A stretch of DNA of 64,000 nt from an uncultured Verrucomicrobiota bacterium (lineage in GTDB: Bacteria; Verrucomicrobiota; Verrucomicrobiia; Limisphaerales; UBA9464): positions 78,289 to 142,288 of the forward strand of contig CAIVQH010000026.1 in the NCBI GenBank assembly GCA_903907995.1. The letters are read 5' to 3'. Shown in pieces: positions 49,788 through 60,115 of the stretch; position 1 is the first letter of the stretch; every line of letters begins with the position of its first letter. The position numbers and the translations under genes were made by a program. The notes beneath the pieces are model-generated. The model made no database searches and was not told the origin of the DNA. It saw nothing but the letters and a program-made list of their open reading frames with translations.

Positions 49788-50978
49788 ATGAAACGACTTC
49801 TTCTCGCCTGCTTCCTGGCCGCGACTTCGCTCTTCGCGGCGGACCTTAGCTCGTTCAACGGCACTTGGATTGTCAAATCCGCCGAGGCCAACGGCAGCCC
49901 CGTGACCAGCGATGGGCTTGATTCCATCGTGCTGACGCTGAAGGACGGCACTTACGTCTATGTCGGCTCGGAAGGCACCACCAAAGGCAAGTTCACGGTG
50001 GATTTCACCAAGACCCCGGTGGCGATGGATGCGACCGAGACCGAAGGGCAGAACGTCGGCCGGACGATCCTGGCCATCACTGAGCTGACAGCGGACGGGT
50101 GGCGGTCCAATTATGCCTTCGGCGGCGGCGATCGTCCCACCGAGTTCAAGACCGCGCAGGATAGCGGCACCGTGCTGATCAGCTACAAGCGGAAGCCCGG
50201 CACCGAGCCCGCCGTGAAGCCGCTGCGGGTGCTCCTGCTCGCCGGCGGCTGCTGCCACGACTACGAACACCAGAAGGACATCCTGAAGACCGGCCTCGAA
50301 GCCCGCGCCAATGTCACCGTGGACTTCATCTTCACGCCCGATGGCAGCACCAAGCCGCCGCTGGCCATCTACGGCAAGCCCGACTATGCCGCCGGTTATG
50401 ACGTTGTCCTGCACGACGAGTGCGCGTCGGACATCAATGAACCGTCCGTGATCGAAGGGGTGCTGAAACCCCACCGCGACGGCATCCCGGCGGTGAACCT
50501 CCATTGCGCGATGCACTGCTACCGCATTGGCAATCCGGGCGAGCCCGCCTTGCCCGGCGGCCCGCGTGCCATGTGGTTTGACTACCTCGGCCTGCAATCC
50601 AGCGGCCACGGCGCGCAGAAGCCGATCGCGATCACCTTCCTGGATCCCGACAGCCCGATCACCAAGGGGCTGGGCAATTGGACGACCGTCAACGAGGAGC
50701 TGTACAACAACATCCAGGTCTGGGGGAACACCAAGCCGCTCGCCCGGGGCAAGCAGGACGCCGGCGACCGGCCGGGCCAGAATGACACCACGGTCGTCTG
50801 GACCCACGAATACGGCCCGAAACACACCCGCGTCTTCTCCACGACCATCGGCCACAACAACGCCACGGTCAGCGACCCGCGCTATCTCGACCTCGTCGCC
50901 CGCGGCCTGCTCTGGGCCACGGGGCACCTCACGGCGGATGGTACGCCTGCCTCCGGATACGGACCCGGTGGGAAGTGA
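49788..50978 (+). CDS. ThuA domain protein with N-terminal Planctomycetes-type domain
   Basis: 396 residues. Signal peptide LLLACFLAATSLFA, then a small lipocalin-like beta domain (~20-140; FNGTWIVKSAEANGSPV) like TIGR03067 domains of Planctomycetes, then a ThuA (trehalose-utilisation-type) glutamine-amidotransferase-like domain (~145-385; VLLLAGGCCHDYEHQ, NLHCAMHCYR, HEYGPKHTRVFSTTIGH). Predicted periplasmic carbohydrate-associated protein. Confidence 0.85.
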   Translation: MKRLLLACFLAATSLFAADLSSFNGTWIVKSAEANGSPVTSDGLDSIVLTLKDGTYVYVGSEGTTKGKFTVDFTKTPVAMDATETEGQNVGRTILAITELTADGWRSNYAFGGGDRPTEFKTAQDSGTVLISYKRKPGTEPAVKPLRVLLLAGGCCHDYEHQKDILKTGLEARANVTVDFIFTPDGSTKPPLAIYGKPDYAAGYDVVLHDECASDINEPSVIEGVLKPHRDGIPAVNLHCAMHCYRIGNPGEPALPGGPRAMWFDYLGLQSSGHGAQKPIAITFLDPDSPITKGLGNWTTVNEELYNNIQVWGNTKPLARGKQDAGDRPGQNDTTVVWTHEYGPKHTRVFSTTIGHNNATVSDPRYLDLVARGLLWATGHLTADGTPASGYGPGGK

Positions 50979-51327
50979 GGTTCCACGCGAATACCTGAAC
51001 GTTGGACCTTCAAAACCGGTACCCCGCCTAAACCCCGGGTGACCGGCTTCCGATATGGAGTGAACGGCGTGCCAGGTGGCAGGCGAAAATTAAGGGCCGA
51101 TTCCACCCATCCCCTGCCCGGTTCAGGACAATATTGGGGGCGTGAAGGACAAAAAAGTCGCTTTGGTGTTTGGCTTGGGAGCTGCCATAGTCACGCCTGT
51201 TGTTTCACGGCATTTTTCGGCATGGTCCAACCGTGTCGCTGCTTCGGCGGTGGCATTTTCGGATTGGAAGCCGGCTGTGAACGTTTGTCTTTGAATCATT
51301 GGCTTAAAAACCAGTCCGCCTCCTTAC
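50979..51327. other. Gene-free interval before desaturase
   Basis: No ORF with coding character or ribosome-binding site was found on either strand, and no hairpin stands out. It probably holds only the promoter of the desaturase gene. Confidence 0.5.
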
Positions 51328-52308
<981 letters not shown>

Positions 52309-52329
52309 CCGGTCTTTCGCCGATTACAG

Positions 52330-52360
52330 CCGGAGTTTCGCCAGCGAAACTCCGGTTTTC
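52330..52360 (+). terminator. Intrinsic terminator after desaturase
   Basis: CCGGAGTTTCG (52330-52340) pairs with CGAAACTCCGG (52345-52355) around CCAG, followed by TTTTC. Confidence 0.88.
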
Positions 52361-52402
52361 CGTTAAAGCCACCCAGATAAACCCCGATTCTCCGGCCCCC
52401 CG

Positions 52403-53695
52403 ATGTCCCGCCCACGCCTCGCCATCGTCGGTACTGGGATCGCCGGCCTGAGTGCGGCCTGGTTCCTCCGCGACCGCTACGCGCTGACACTGTTCGAGCG
52501 GGCGGATTATCTCGGTGGCCACACCAATACCATCGACGTCGCGGAGCAAGGGCGACAGGTCGCCTTCGACACCGGGTTCATGGTGTTCAACCGCGTCACC
52601 TACCCTAATCTCTGCCGTTTCTTTGCGGAACTGGAAGTGCCGGTGAAGCCCACCGACATGAGTTTCAGTGTCCAGCATGTCCCCAAGGGCCTGGAGTTTT
52701 GCGGTTCCAGCCTGAACCACCTGTTTGCCCAGCGGAAAAATCTCCTCCGACCGTCATTCTACCGCCTGCTGCTGGCCGTCAACCGCTTCAACGCGGAGGC
52801 CGTCCCCGCCCTCACCGATCGACGCTGGGCGGATACGACGGTGGGCAATTACGTGCGCACCCGTGGGTACGGACAAGACTTCCTCGATTGCTACCTCGTG
52901 CCGATGAGCAGCGCGGTGTGGAGCACGCCGCCGGACCTGATGCTGGAGTTCCCGGCCGTCACGCTCCTGCGGTTCTTCCACAATCACGGCTTCCTGGGGC
53001 TGCATACCCAGCATCCATGGTGGACGGTGGACGGTGGCTCGCGCGAATACGTCCGCCGGCTGCGGCCGATCCTTGAACGAGCCGGCGCGGAGCTCCGCCC
53101 AAACGCCCCGGTGACCCGGATCAGCCGGCTGGCTACCGGCGGTGCCACCGTCACCACCGCCGACGGGGCGGTCAGCACCTTCGACAAGGTGATCCTGGCC
53201 TGCCACGGCGATCAGGCGTTAACCCTGCTCACCGATGCCGACACGGACGAACGCCGCCTGCTGGGTGAGTTCCACTACCAGCCCAATCTCGCCACCGTCC
53301 ATACCGATGCCTCCGTGATGCCCCGGGCGCGACTCGCGTGGTCGGCCTGGAACTACCGCATCGAAGCCACCCCCACCGGCGGCACCCGGCCGCAAACGAT
53401 CTACTGGATGAACCGGCTTCAGGGCGTGAGCGACCGGGAGAACTACTTCGTCTCCATCAACGGTGAAAATTCCGTGAACCCGGCGAAAATTATCCGCCAG
53501 ATCCCCTACGAGCATCCGCTGTTCAGTGTGGGGGCGATCGGGGCGCAGGCGGAGCTGCCGGCCTTGAACCGGCGCTCTCCCGATCAGGCCGTTTATTTCG
53601 CTGGGAGCTACTTCCGCTACGGTTTCCACGAGGATGCCTTCACTTCCGGCCTGGACTGCGCCCGGGCTGTGACCGGCGAATCGTTGTGGGATTGA
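52403..53695 (+). CDS. FAD-dependent oxidoreductase (amine-oxidase fold, COG2907-type)
   Basis: 430 residues. N-terminal dinucleotide motif LAIVGTGIAGLSAAW, then GGHTNTIDV and VAFDTGFMVFNRVTYPNL, the signature of the COG2907 NAD/FAD-binding group often found with cyclopropane-fatty-acid or DUF1365 genes. Here it follows a fatty acid desaturase, consistent with lipid modification. Substrate unknown. Confidence 0.87.
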   Translation: MSRPRLAIVGTGIAGLSAAWFLRDRYALTLFERADYLGGHTNTIDVAEQGRQVAFDTGFMVFNRVTYPNLCRFFAELEVPVKPTDMSFSVQHVPKGLEFCGSSLNHLFAQRKNLLRPSFYRLLLAVNRFNAEAVPALTDRRWADTTVGNYVRTRGYGQDFLDCYLVPMSSAVWSTPPDLMLEFPAVTLLRFFHNHGFLGLHTQHPWWTVDGGSREYVRRLRPILERAGAELRPNAPVTRISRLATGGATVTTADGAVSTFDKVILACHGDQALTLLTDADTDERRLLGEFHYQPNLATVHTDASVMPRARLAWSAWNYRIEATPTGGTRPQTIYWMNRLQGVSDRENYFVSINGENSVNPAKIIRQIPYEHPLFSVGAIGAQAELPALNRRSPDQAVYFAGSYFRYGFHEDAFTSGLDCARAVTGESLWD

Positions 53696-53739
53696 GTGCC
53701 GCCCTCCAGGAGATGGCTCTTCGGTTCTAGTTTCAGCTT

Positions 53740-54020
53740 GTCCCGAAATTGGGACGCTCTCCCGAAAGCCATGAATCCTGCGGGCAGAAAACGAGTTCTG
53801 GATCGGCCCGATTCGGGGCAAAATCCACGCTCCTTTCCATTTCGTGATTTTCCCGACGCCTCTCCATCGGAGTGGGCACGCTTCGTGCGGATGCCCGCCC
53901 CAGCATGTTTTGCACTTTAATTCGTCCCGAAATCGGGACGCTTCCACGCAAGGAAACCGGGGGCGCCCTTCCGGTCGGATCGGAGCGGCGTTCCACTCAT
54001 TGCGGGCAAAACATGCCTCG
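53740..54020. repeat. GTCCCGAAAT palindromes and nested inverted repeat
   Basis: GTCCCGAAATTGGGAC at 53740-53755 and GTCCCGAAATCGGGAC at 53924-53939 are near-identical palindromes followed by GCT. Further out, CATGTTTTGC (53904-53913) and GCAAAACATG (54005-54014) form an inverted pair. No gene is present in this 440-bp gap upstream of the TolC-like gene; the elements could be operators or another repeat family. Confidence 0.55.
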
Positions 54021-54139
54021 CCCGACCCGCATCGCAGTTTACTGAATTTCCCTGAAACCCACGTCGTCCGGGCGTGTCATCCATCGGAAGCAAAGACTCG
54101 TTTGACCCTCAGATGCAAAAACTCCACGCTGCGCAAATC

Positions 54140-55642
54140 ATGAAGTTTCACCCGCTGCTGACCGCCGCCCTGCTGTCGGCGTCCGTCGGCGTCGCGTTTG
54201 CCGAAACCGCCACCAAGCCGGTCTCCCTCGACGATTGCGTCGCGCTGGCGTTGAAGCGCAACCTCGGCATACGGATTTCCAGTTTCGGCCCGCGGTTCTC
54301 CCGCCTGACACTGAGCAGCGACTACGCTCCCTACGACCCCTCGTTCACAGCGGGTGTCTCGCAGAGTTTCAGAAGCTTCCCGCCGACACCTTCGGGTACG
54401 GTGACCAACTCGTTCGTCCCGCCTTCGAGCACATCGTGGTCCGACAACTACAGTGCCGGCCTCGGTGGTTACCTGCCGACGGGACTCCAGTATAGCTTTT
54501 CCGGCAACGTAACACGGGGCCAAAGCACCCTGCTTCCTGCCGACGTCACCGGTGCCGCCCTTTATTCTCCCGGCGCAAACGTCAACCTGACGCAGCCGCT
54601 GCTGAAGAACATGTGGATCGATGCTACCCGGCTCAATATCAGCTTCGACAAACTGGGGGTCAAAACCAGCGAGGAAGTGGTCCGCGCCCAGATCCTCGAC
54701 ACCCTCCTCAGCGTCGAACAGTCCTACTACGGCCTGATTTCCGCCCTGGAAAACGTCCGTGTCCAACAGAAGGCGCTGGAGGTTTCCGAACGGTTCCTGT
54801 TTGAAACCCGCAAACGGGTCGAAGTCGGCAGTCTGGCCCCGCTCGATGCCAAGCAGGCCGAGTCCGAAGTGGCCCGAAACAAAGCCGCACTCGTGACTGC
54901 GCTGCAAAATGCAGGCGATGCGGAACGCCTCCTCAAGGGGCTCATCGACGATGATTTCGCCGCCAGCGCCGACATCATGCTGACTCCCACCGCCAAGCTG
55001 GAAAACATCCCCAGCGTGCAAAGCCGGGCCAACAGTTGGGGCCGGGCGTTCGAGTTCCGTCCCGACTATCACGAGCAGAAATTTGGGCTGCTCCAGCAAA
55101 AGCTGAACCTGCGCTTCACCCGGAACCAGATGTATCCCCAGCTCGATCTTACCGGTTCCTATGGCGTCGGGGGCAATGAGCTGACGCTGGGCGGTAGCAT
55201 CCTTGATCTCGGCCAGCGGGCTTATCCGAACTATTCCTGGGGCCTCCGGTTCTCCATTCCGCTGAGCAATCTGAGCGCCCGCAACGCCTACAAGCAGGCG
55301 AAAATCAAGCAGGAGCAGCTCCTGCTGCAGTTCAAGCAGCTGGAGCAGACGATCATGATCGCCGTGGACAACGACATCCGCGCGATTGAAGGCTACCGCG
55401 AGGGCATGGTGGCCACCAAGGAAGCCCGCGTCTATGCCGAGGCCGCCCTGGATGCGGAGCAGAAGAAGCTGGAGAGCGGCAAGAGCACCAACTATCAGGT
55501 GCTCCAGCTCCAGCGCGACCTGACGACGGCGGAGAAAAACGAGATCGACGCCCTCGCCAACTACAACAAGGCGTTGGCCCAGCTGGCCCACGACGAAGGC
55601 AGCACGCTGGAACGTTTGAAGGTGAACCTGGACATCCACTGA
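54140..55642 (+). CDS. TolC family outer-membrane protein
   Basis: 500 residues. Signal peptide (LLTAALLSASVGVAFA), then SLDDCVALALKRN, the first outer-membrane efflux protein (OEP) repeat, and a second OEP repeat from about residue 330 (FSIPLSNLSARNAYKQAK, LDAEQKKLESGKSTNYQVL). The trimeric barrel/alpha-tunnel forms the exit duct of efflux or secretion pumps. No inner-membrane or adaptor genes adjoin. ATG 54140 directly precedes the signal. Confidence 0.9.
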   Translation: MKFHPLLTAALLSASVGVAFAETATKPVSLDDCVALALKRNLGIRISSFGPRFSRLTLSSDYAPYDPSFTAGVSQSFRSFPPTPSGTVTNSFVPPSSTSWSDNYSAGLGGYLPTGLQYSFSGNVTRGQSTLLPADVTGAALYSPGANVNLTQPLLKNMWIDATRLNISFDKLGVKTSEEVVRAQILDTLLSVEQSYYGLISALENVRVQQKALEVSERFLFETRKRVEVGSLAPLDAKQAESEVARNKAALVTALQNAGDAERLLKGLIDDDFAASADIMLTPTAKLENIPSVQSRANSWGRAFEFRPDYHEQKFGLLQQKLNLRFTRNQMYPQLDLTGSYGVGGNELTLGGSILDLGQRAYPNYSWGLRFSIPLSNLSARNAYKQAKIKQEQLLLQFKQLEQTIMIAVDNDIRAIEGYREGMVATKEARVYAEAALDAEQKKLESGKSTNYQVLQLQRDLTTAEKNEIDALANYNKALAQLAHDEGSTLERLKVNLDIH

Positions 55643-55673
55643 AGCGGAGGCCGATCACCATCGGTCCGCAAAC

Positions 55674-55712
55674 AAAACGGCCACGCCCTTGGGCGTGGCC
55701 GTTTTGCTTTTG
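55674..55712. terminator. Bidirectional terminator between tolC-like gene and glmM
   Basis: AAAACGGCCACGCCC pairs with GGGCGTGGCCGTTTT; T-runs on both strands. It closes both converging transcripts. Confidence 0.9.
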
Positions 55713-55740
55713 TTGGAAACCGATCTCCGGATCCCCGATA

Positions 55741-57129
55741 TCAGGAGACCGCCCCGACCTGGCGGCGCACCGAGTCGCAGATGGTGCTCGACCAGCGTTC
55801 CAATTCAGACTGGTCGGGCCCTTCCACCAGCAGGCGGGCCTTGGGCTCGGTGCCGGAATAGCGCAACAGCACGCGCCCGCCCTTGGGCTTGAGCTCCGCC
55901 TCGGCCTTGGCCACCAGGTCCAGCACCTCGTCGAGGTCGGCAAACGGCGTTTTTACGCGCACTTTCACGTTGGAGACCAGCTGCGGATACCGCGTCCAGC
56001 AGCGGGCGAGACGGGAAAGGGCCTCACCCCGGGTCTTCATCGCGCTAAGAATCTGCAGGGCGGCCACCAGGCCGTCACCGGTCGTGCTGTGATCGCGGAA
56101 GATCATGTGGCCGCTCTGTTCGCCGCCCAGGTTGTACCCCTCGCTCAGCATCGCATCGATCACGTTCTTGTCGCCCACCGGCGTGCGGATGACCGTGCCG
56201 CCGGCCTTCTGGATGGCGGCGTCGAGACCGGCGTTGCTCATCACGGTGGCCACCAATGTCTGCTTGTTCAGGGTGCCCTCCGCCAGCATCTGGACGCCGG
56301 AGATGGCCATGATGTCGTCGCCGTCAATGAGGCGGCCCTGCTCGTCGCAGAGCAGCACGCGGTCGGCGTCGCCATCGTGCGCGATGCCGATGTCGGCCCG
56401 GTATTCGCGGACCTTCTGGCAGAGGTTCTGCGGGTGCATCGAACCGCACTCCTGATTGATGTTCGTGCCGTTGGGCTGGGTGCCAAAGACGATCAGTTCG
56501 GCCCCCAGCTCCTGCAACACCGCCGGGGTCGTCTTGTAGGAGGCGCCATGGGCGCAATCGATGACGATGCGCATGCCCTCCAGGGTCATGCCGCGCGGGA
56601 AGCTGGCCTTGGCGTGCTCGACGTAGCGGCCGATGGCGTCATCGATGCGGTACGCCTTGCCGATCTCGTTGGCGGTCGGGCGGATGTTCTCGATCTCGCC
56701 GCTGAACACGAGGTCCTCGATCTGGTCCTCGACCAGGTCGTCCAGCTTGTACCCGTCCGGGCGGAAAAACTTGATGCCGTTGTCATCGTACGGATTGTGC
56801 GAGGCCGTGATGACGATGCCCGCGTCGGCCCGCAGGGAGCGGGTGACATAGGCCACCCCGGGTGTGGGCAGCGGCCCGATGAAGATCACATCCACCCCCA
56901 TGGACAGGACGCCGGAGGAAAGCGCGTTTTCGAGCATGTAGCCGGAAAGGCGCGTGTCCTTGCCGATGACGATGCGGTAGCGGACGCGGTTGCGCGCCGG
57001 CCCGTGGAGGTTCTTGAAGACGTGCGCCGCCGCCCGGCCGAGCTTGAGGGCGGTTTCCGCCGTCACCGGCTCGACGTTGGCCCGGCCGCGGACACCGTCC
57101 GTGCCAAAAATGCGTTTGTGATGGGACAT
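55741..57129 (-). CDS. glmM: Phosphoglucosamine mutase
   Basis: Interconverts glucosamine-6-P and -1-P for peptidoglycan and LPS precursors. 462 residues. FGTDGVRGRAN at the N terminus, catalytic phosphoserine in TASHNPYDDNGIKFF (Ser110), metal loop DGDADRVL and the sugar-binding GEQSGHMIF. Last gene of the folP-cdaA-cdaR-glmM operon, 14 bp after cdaR. Confidence 0.96.
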   Translation of the reverse strand: MSHHKRIFGTDGVRGRANVEPVTAETALKLGRAAAHVFKNLHGPARNRVRYRIVIGKDTRLSGYMLENALSSGVLSMGVDVIFIGPLPTPGVAYVTRSLRADAGIVITASHNPYDDNGIKFFRPDGYKLDDLVEDQIEDLVFSGEIENIRPTANEIGKAYRIDDAIGRYVEHAKASFPRGMTLEGMRIVIDCAHGASYKTTPAVLQELGAELIVFGTQPNGTNINQECGSMHPQNLCQKVREYRADIGIAHDGDADRVLLCDEQGRLIDGDDIMAISGVQMLAEGTLNKQTLVATVMSNAGLDAAIQKAGGTVIRTPVGDKNVIDAMLSEGYNLGGEQSGHMIFRDHSTTGDGLVAALQILSAMKTRGEALSRLARCWTRYPQLVSNVKVRVKTPFADLDEVLDLVAKAEAELKPKGGRVLLRYSGTEPKARLLVEGPDQSELERWSSTICDSVRRQVGAVS

Positions 57130-57143
57130 AGACAGGATTCGAA

Positions 57144-57566
57144 CTAACGGGACGAAGGTAGGGGCGAAGGGGGCAGACGCTCAATCTGGACTTCTGCCGG
57201 AGTGACCGACAGCACCTGGGTGTCGGCCGGCGCATAAACATGGATGGGCCGCGTCATGCGCGATTCGGAGGCCTCGACCAGATTCACGTACACCTCCAGA
57301 TCTTGCGGGCGGGCCTTGACCAGGGCGGAGGGATCACCCCGCAGCTTGACCGACACCGTGGCCGGACTCACCTCGTAGTGGCCGAGATCGGCGGCGGGTG
57401 TCAGCACGGTGATGGGAAGTCCCTCAAACGTGCGCACGTCCGTGCCCAGCTCGGAGGCCGGACCGTTGAGGGCGATGCCCGAATGGACGGCGAACCAGAT
57501 CAGGGAGGCGAGCAGCAGCGAGAAGATCTTCTGCCAGCGGTTGTGCGTGAAGAGATGCTTCAGCAT
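57144..57566 (-). CDS. cdaR: YbbR/CdaR-like regulator of diadenylate cyclase
   Basis: 140 residues: one N-terminal membrane helix (WQKIFSLLLASLIWFAVHS) and a single YbbR domain (VKLRGDPSALVKARPQDLEVYV). In Firmicutes CdaR has several YbbR repeats, binds CdaA and modulates it; a single-repeat version is shorter than usual. Lies between cdaA and glmM, the standard order. Confidence 0.85.
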   Translation of the reverse strand: MLKHLFTHNRWQKIFSLLLASLIWFAVHSGIALNGPASELGTDVRTFEGLPITVLTPAADLGHYEVSPATVSVKLRGDPSALVKARPQDLEVYVNLVEASESRMTRPIHVYAPADTQVLSVTPAEVQIERLPPSPLPSSR

Positions 57567-57569
57567 GGC

Positions 57570-58406
57570 TCAGTCCCGGTTGAACGGCTGGTCACTTTGC
57601 AGGCGCAGGGCGAAGGCCCGCATTCGCTGCCACCAAGTGCGCTGCTCGGTCTTGCGCACGATCACGGAGGTCAGGTAGGCGCGCAGTTCCTCGATGGAGA
57701 TCGCCTTGGAGAACGAGCCCCGGTGCGCATACGAAATCGCCCCGGTCTCTTCCGACACGACGACGCAGATCGCATCCGTCTCCTCGCTTAGGCCGATGGC
57801 CGCCCGGTGGCGCGTGCCGACCGATTTCGGCAGGTCCTGCCGCTGCGTCAGCGGGAAGATGCACGCCGCCTTGAGGATGCGGCCATCGCGCACGATCACC
57901 CCTCCATCGTGGATCGCGTTGTTCGGGAAGAAGATCGTCTCCATCATCTCCGGCGTCAGCTCGCAATCGACGTTGATGCCGCCTTCCACCGCCTCGGCGA
58001 GCTGCTGGTTCTGCTCCAGCGCGATGAGCGCACCGATGCGCACCGGGGCCAGGCGGTCCACGGTCTGGATGATTTCCTCGACGTATTCGCGCTGCTCGCG
58101 GGCGGTGTTGAACAGCGGCAGGTTGCCCAGCTCGGCCAGGATGCGCCGCAGCTCCGGCTGGAAGATCACGACCACCGCGATGGCCAGCACGCTGAAGAAC
58201 TGCCCCAGCAGCACGTTCAGCACGTTCAGGCTGAGCACCCGGGTCACGATGGTGAGCGTGAGCAGCAGCGCGAGGAACCCGGTGACCACCGGCGCGCCGC
58301 GCGTGCCCCGGACGAACAGGAACGCGGAATAGATCCCGACCGTGAGAATCAGGATCTCAACGGCGGGTCGCCAACCGACCTGAATCCATGGCCAGATGTG
58401 GTTCAC
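57570..58406 (-). CDS. cdaA: Diadenylate cyclase (c-di-AMP synthase), CdaA type
   Basis: 278 residues. Three N-terminal membrane helices (~15-31, 38-60, 66-82) and a DAC domain. Catalytic elements: HDGGVIV at 166-172, where the usual DGA motif is DGG, and GTRHRAAIGLSEETDA at 197-212. Makes the second messenger c-di-AMP that controls osmotic and cell-wall homeostasis. ATG overlaps the folP stop by 4 bp; cdaR begins 3 bp after its stop. Confidence 0.94.
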   Translation of the reverse strand: MNHIWPWIQVGWRPAVEILILTVGIYSAFLFVRGTRGAPVVTGFLALLLTLTIVTRVLSLNVLNVLLGQFFSVLAIAVVVIFQPELRRILAELGNLPLFNTAREQREYVEEIIQTVDRLAPVRIGALIALEQNQQLAEAVEGGINVDCELTPEMMETIFFPNNAIHDGGVIVRDGRILKAACIFPLTQRQDLPKSVGTRHRAAIGLSEETDAICVVVSEETGAISYAHRGSFSKAISIEELRAYLTSVIVRKTEQRTWWQRMRAFALRLQSDQPFNRD

Positions 58407-59275
58407 TTGTCTGATTTGTCCGCGCGCCGGGCGAGGATCGCCTCGGTCATGCGCAAGGTCTGCACTGTGGCGGCCACGTCGTGGGTCCGGAACAGCTGCA
58501 CCCCCTGCCCGACCGCCCAGGCCGTGCCGGCGAGGCTGCCCGGAAGGCGATGCGTGGTCTCCGCTCCGAGCAGCTTGCCAAGAAAGGATTTCCGCGACAC
58601 TCCCACGAGTAACGGACGGTCCAAGGTTTTAAATTCCGCCAGCCGGGCAAGCAAATCCAAATTATGCTCCAAGGTCTTCCCGAAGCCGATGCCCGGGTCG
58701 AACACGACCTGCTCCGGGGAGACGCCGGCCGCAGCCAGTTGCGCCAGGCAGGTGACGAAGAACGCCTTCACCTCACCCACCACGTCCCCGTAACGCGGTT
58801 CCAGCTGCATGGTCTGCGGCGTCCCCTGCATATGCATCGCCACGTAACCCGCCCCGGCTTCCGCCACGGCCGCCCACATGTCAGCCCGCACCTGTGTCGC
58901 CGCGATGTCGTTCACGATGGCGGCCCCAGCTGCCAACGCCGCGCGCGCCACCGCCGGCTTTTGCGTGTCGATGGACAGCGGCACGCTCACCCGCCCGACC
59001 AACGCCTCGATCACCGGCAGCACGCGTCGCAACTCCTCCTCCTCCGTCACGATGGCGGCACCTGGCCGGGTGGATTCTCCGCCCACATCGAGGATGTCCG
59101 CGCCCTCGGCAATCAGTTGCAGCGCGTGCTCCACCGCAGCCTGCGGCTCCAAAAACTGGCCGCCGTCAGAAAACGAGTCGGGTGTGACATTTACCACGCC
59201 CATGACCAGCGCGGGCCGTGGAAACACGAACCGGAACCGCCGCCCCTGCCACACCCGTTCCGTGTTCACAGACAT
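58403..59275 (-). CDS. folP: Dihydropteroate synthase
   Basis: Joins pABA to the pterin diphosphate in folate synthesis; target of sulfonamides. 290 residues. LVMGVVNVTPDSFSDGG, DVGGESTRPGA, SIDTQKP, DPGIGFGKT, GVSRKSFLG and RTHDV. ATG 59275 chosen; the frame extends 35 codons upstream into the glyoxalase gene. Gene order folP-cdaA is common among bacteria. Confidence 0.96.
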   Translation of the reverse strand: MSVNTERVWQGRRFRFVFPRPALVMGVVNVTPDSFSDGGQFLEPQAAVEHALQLIAEGADILDVGGESTRPGAAIVTEEEELRRVLPVIEALVGRVSVPLSIDTQKPAVARAALAAGAAIVNDIAATQVRADMWAAVAEAGAGYVAMHMQGTPQTMQLEPRYGDVVGEVKAFFVTCLAQLAAAGVSPEQVVFDPGIGFGKTLEHNLDLLARLAEFKTLDRPLLVGVSRKSFLGKLLGAETTHRLPGSLAGTAWAVGQGVQLFRTHDVAATVQTLRMTEAILARRADKSDK

Positions 59276-59279
59276 CGGC

Positions 59280-59693
59280 TCAGTAGGTCTGATTCGCCGC
59301 CGCTGCCGCCGCGCCGCGCTGGATGAGCTCGATCTCGTAGCCTTCCGGCGCGTCCACAAACGCGAAACCGCCACTGCCATCGGGCCGCATCGTCGGGCCG
59401 TCGGAATATTTCAGCCCGAGCGTCGCGAGGTGTTTCCCAAACTCCTCGAGCGAATCCACCTGAAAGGCGAGGTGCGTGAGATCGGCCTGCACCTCCACCG
59501 GGCCGGAGTTGGGAAAGTGGCACAGCTCGATGGTCTCCTCGCTCTCCGGCGCCTTGAGGAAGACCAGTTCGGAACCGCGCGGCGACTTGTGCCGGCGGAC
59601 CTCTTCAAGCCCGAGGACTTCCTTGTAGAATTTCACCGAGCGTTCGAGGTCATTCAGCCGGTAGCGGGTATGGAGCAGTTTTGAAACGCGCAT
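59280..59693 (-). CDS. Glyoxalase I-like VOC family protein
   Basis: 137 residues, βαβββ modules of the VOC superfamily. Metal ligands fit glyoxalase I: His in KLLHTRYRL, Glu in TIELCHF, His in LTHLAFQV and Glu in GYEIELIQ. Probably detoxifies methylglyoxal as glutathione or other thiol adduct. First gene of the operon; folP starts 4 bp after its stop. Confidence 0.9.
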   Translation of the reverse strand: MRVSKLLHTRYRLNDLERSVKFYKEVLGLEEVRRHKSPRGSELVFLKAPESEETIELCHFPNSGPVEVQADLTHLAFQVDSLEEFGKHLATLGLKYSDGPTMRPDGSGGFAFVDAPEGYEIELIQRGAAAAAANQTY

Positions 59694-59825
59694 GACGCGG
59701 CCAACGTAGCCAAGGACGGCAGCCTCCGCGACAGCGGAAAGTTTCGACCCTTTTTCCAACGGGGGCATTTTTTCACCGTGGTTGGGCCCGGGCATTGCGA
59801 GCGCAGGGGGAGTGCGGGTGGCCAT

Positions 59826-60035
59826 CCCACTCTCCCAGCGGGAGAAGGCCGGGGTGAAAATCTACGATCCCAAAGTCACGAATTGTGACCCTGAACCTAC
59901 TTGGCTCAGCTCCGAGACATCCGTCCGTCACTTGAAGGCATACCAGCAGGGCTGAAAGCCCACCCGAATGATGCCTGGTGCTGCGCTCACTGCGTTCGCT
60001 TCACCCCAGGCATCACTCAAACGCGCTTTCAGCGC
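59826..60035. repeat. Palindromic intergenic repeats before the SDR gene
   Basis: CTCTCCCAGCGGGAGAAGGC at 59825-59845 is related to the 6643-6783 repeat. Then GGGCTGAAAGCCC (59949-59961), GATGCCTGG/CCAGGCATC (59970-60014) and GCGCTTTCAGCGC (60023-60035) hairpins follow. This accounts for most of the gene-free gap between the divergent glyoxalase and SDR genes. Confidence 0.65.
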
Positions 60036-60115
60036 TGCCCCTTTCACTCCTGCTCCTCCTACAGCCGGACTATTTCGCTGGTTTCCCACGCCCGGCCTTT
60101 ACCATCCTCAAACGC

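Noticed and set aside
57127..57160. GGATTCGAACTA, like the T-arm of a tRNA
   Set aside because: No acceptor, D or anticodon stems can be formed around it; it lies in the 14-bp glmM-cdaR gap.
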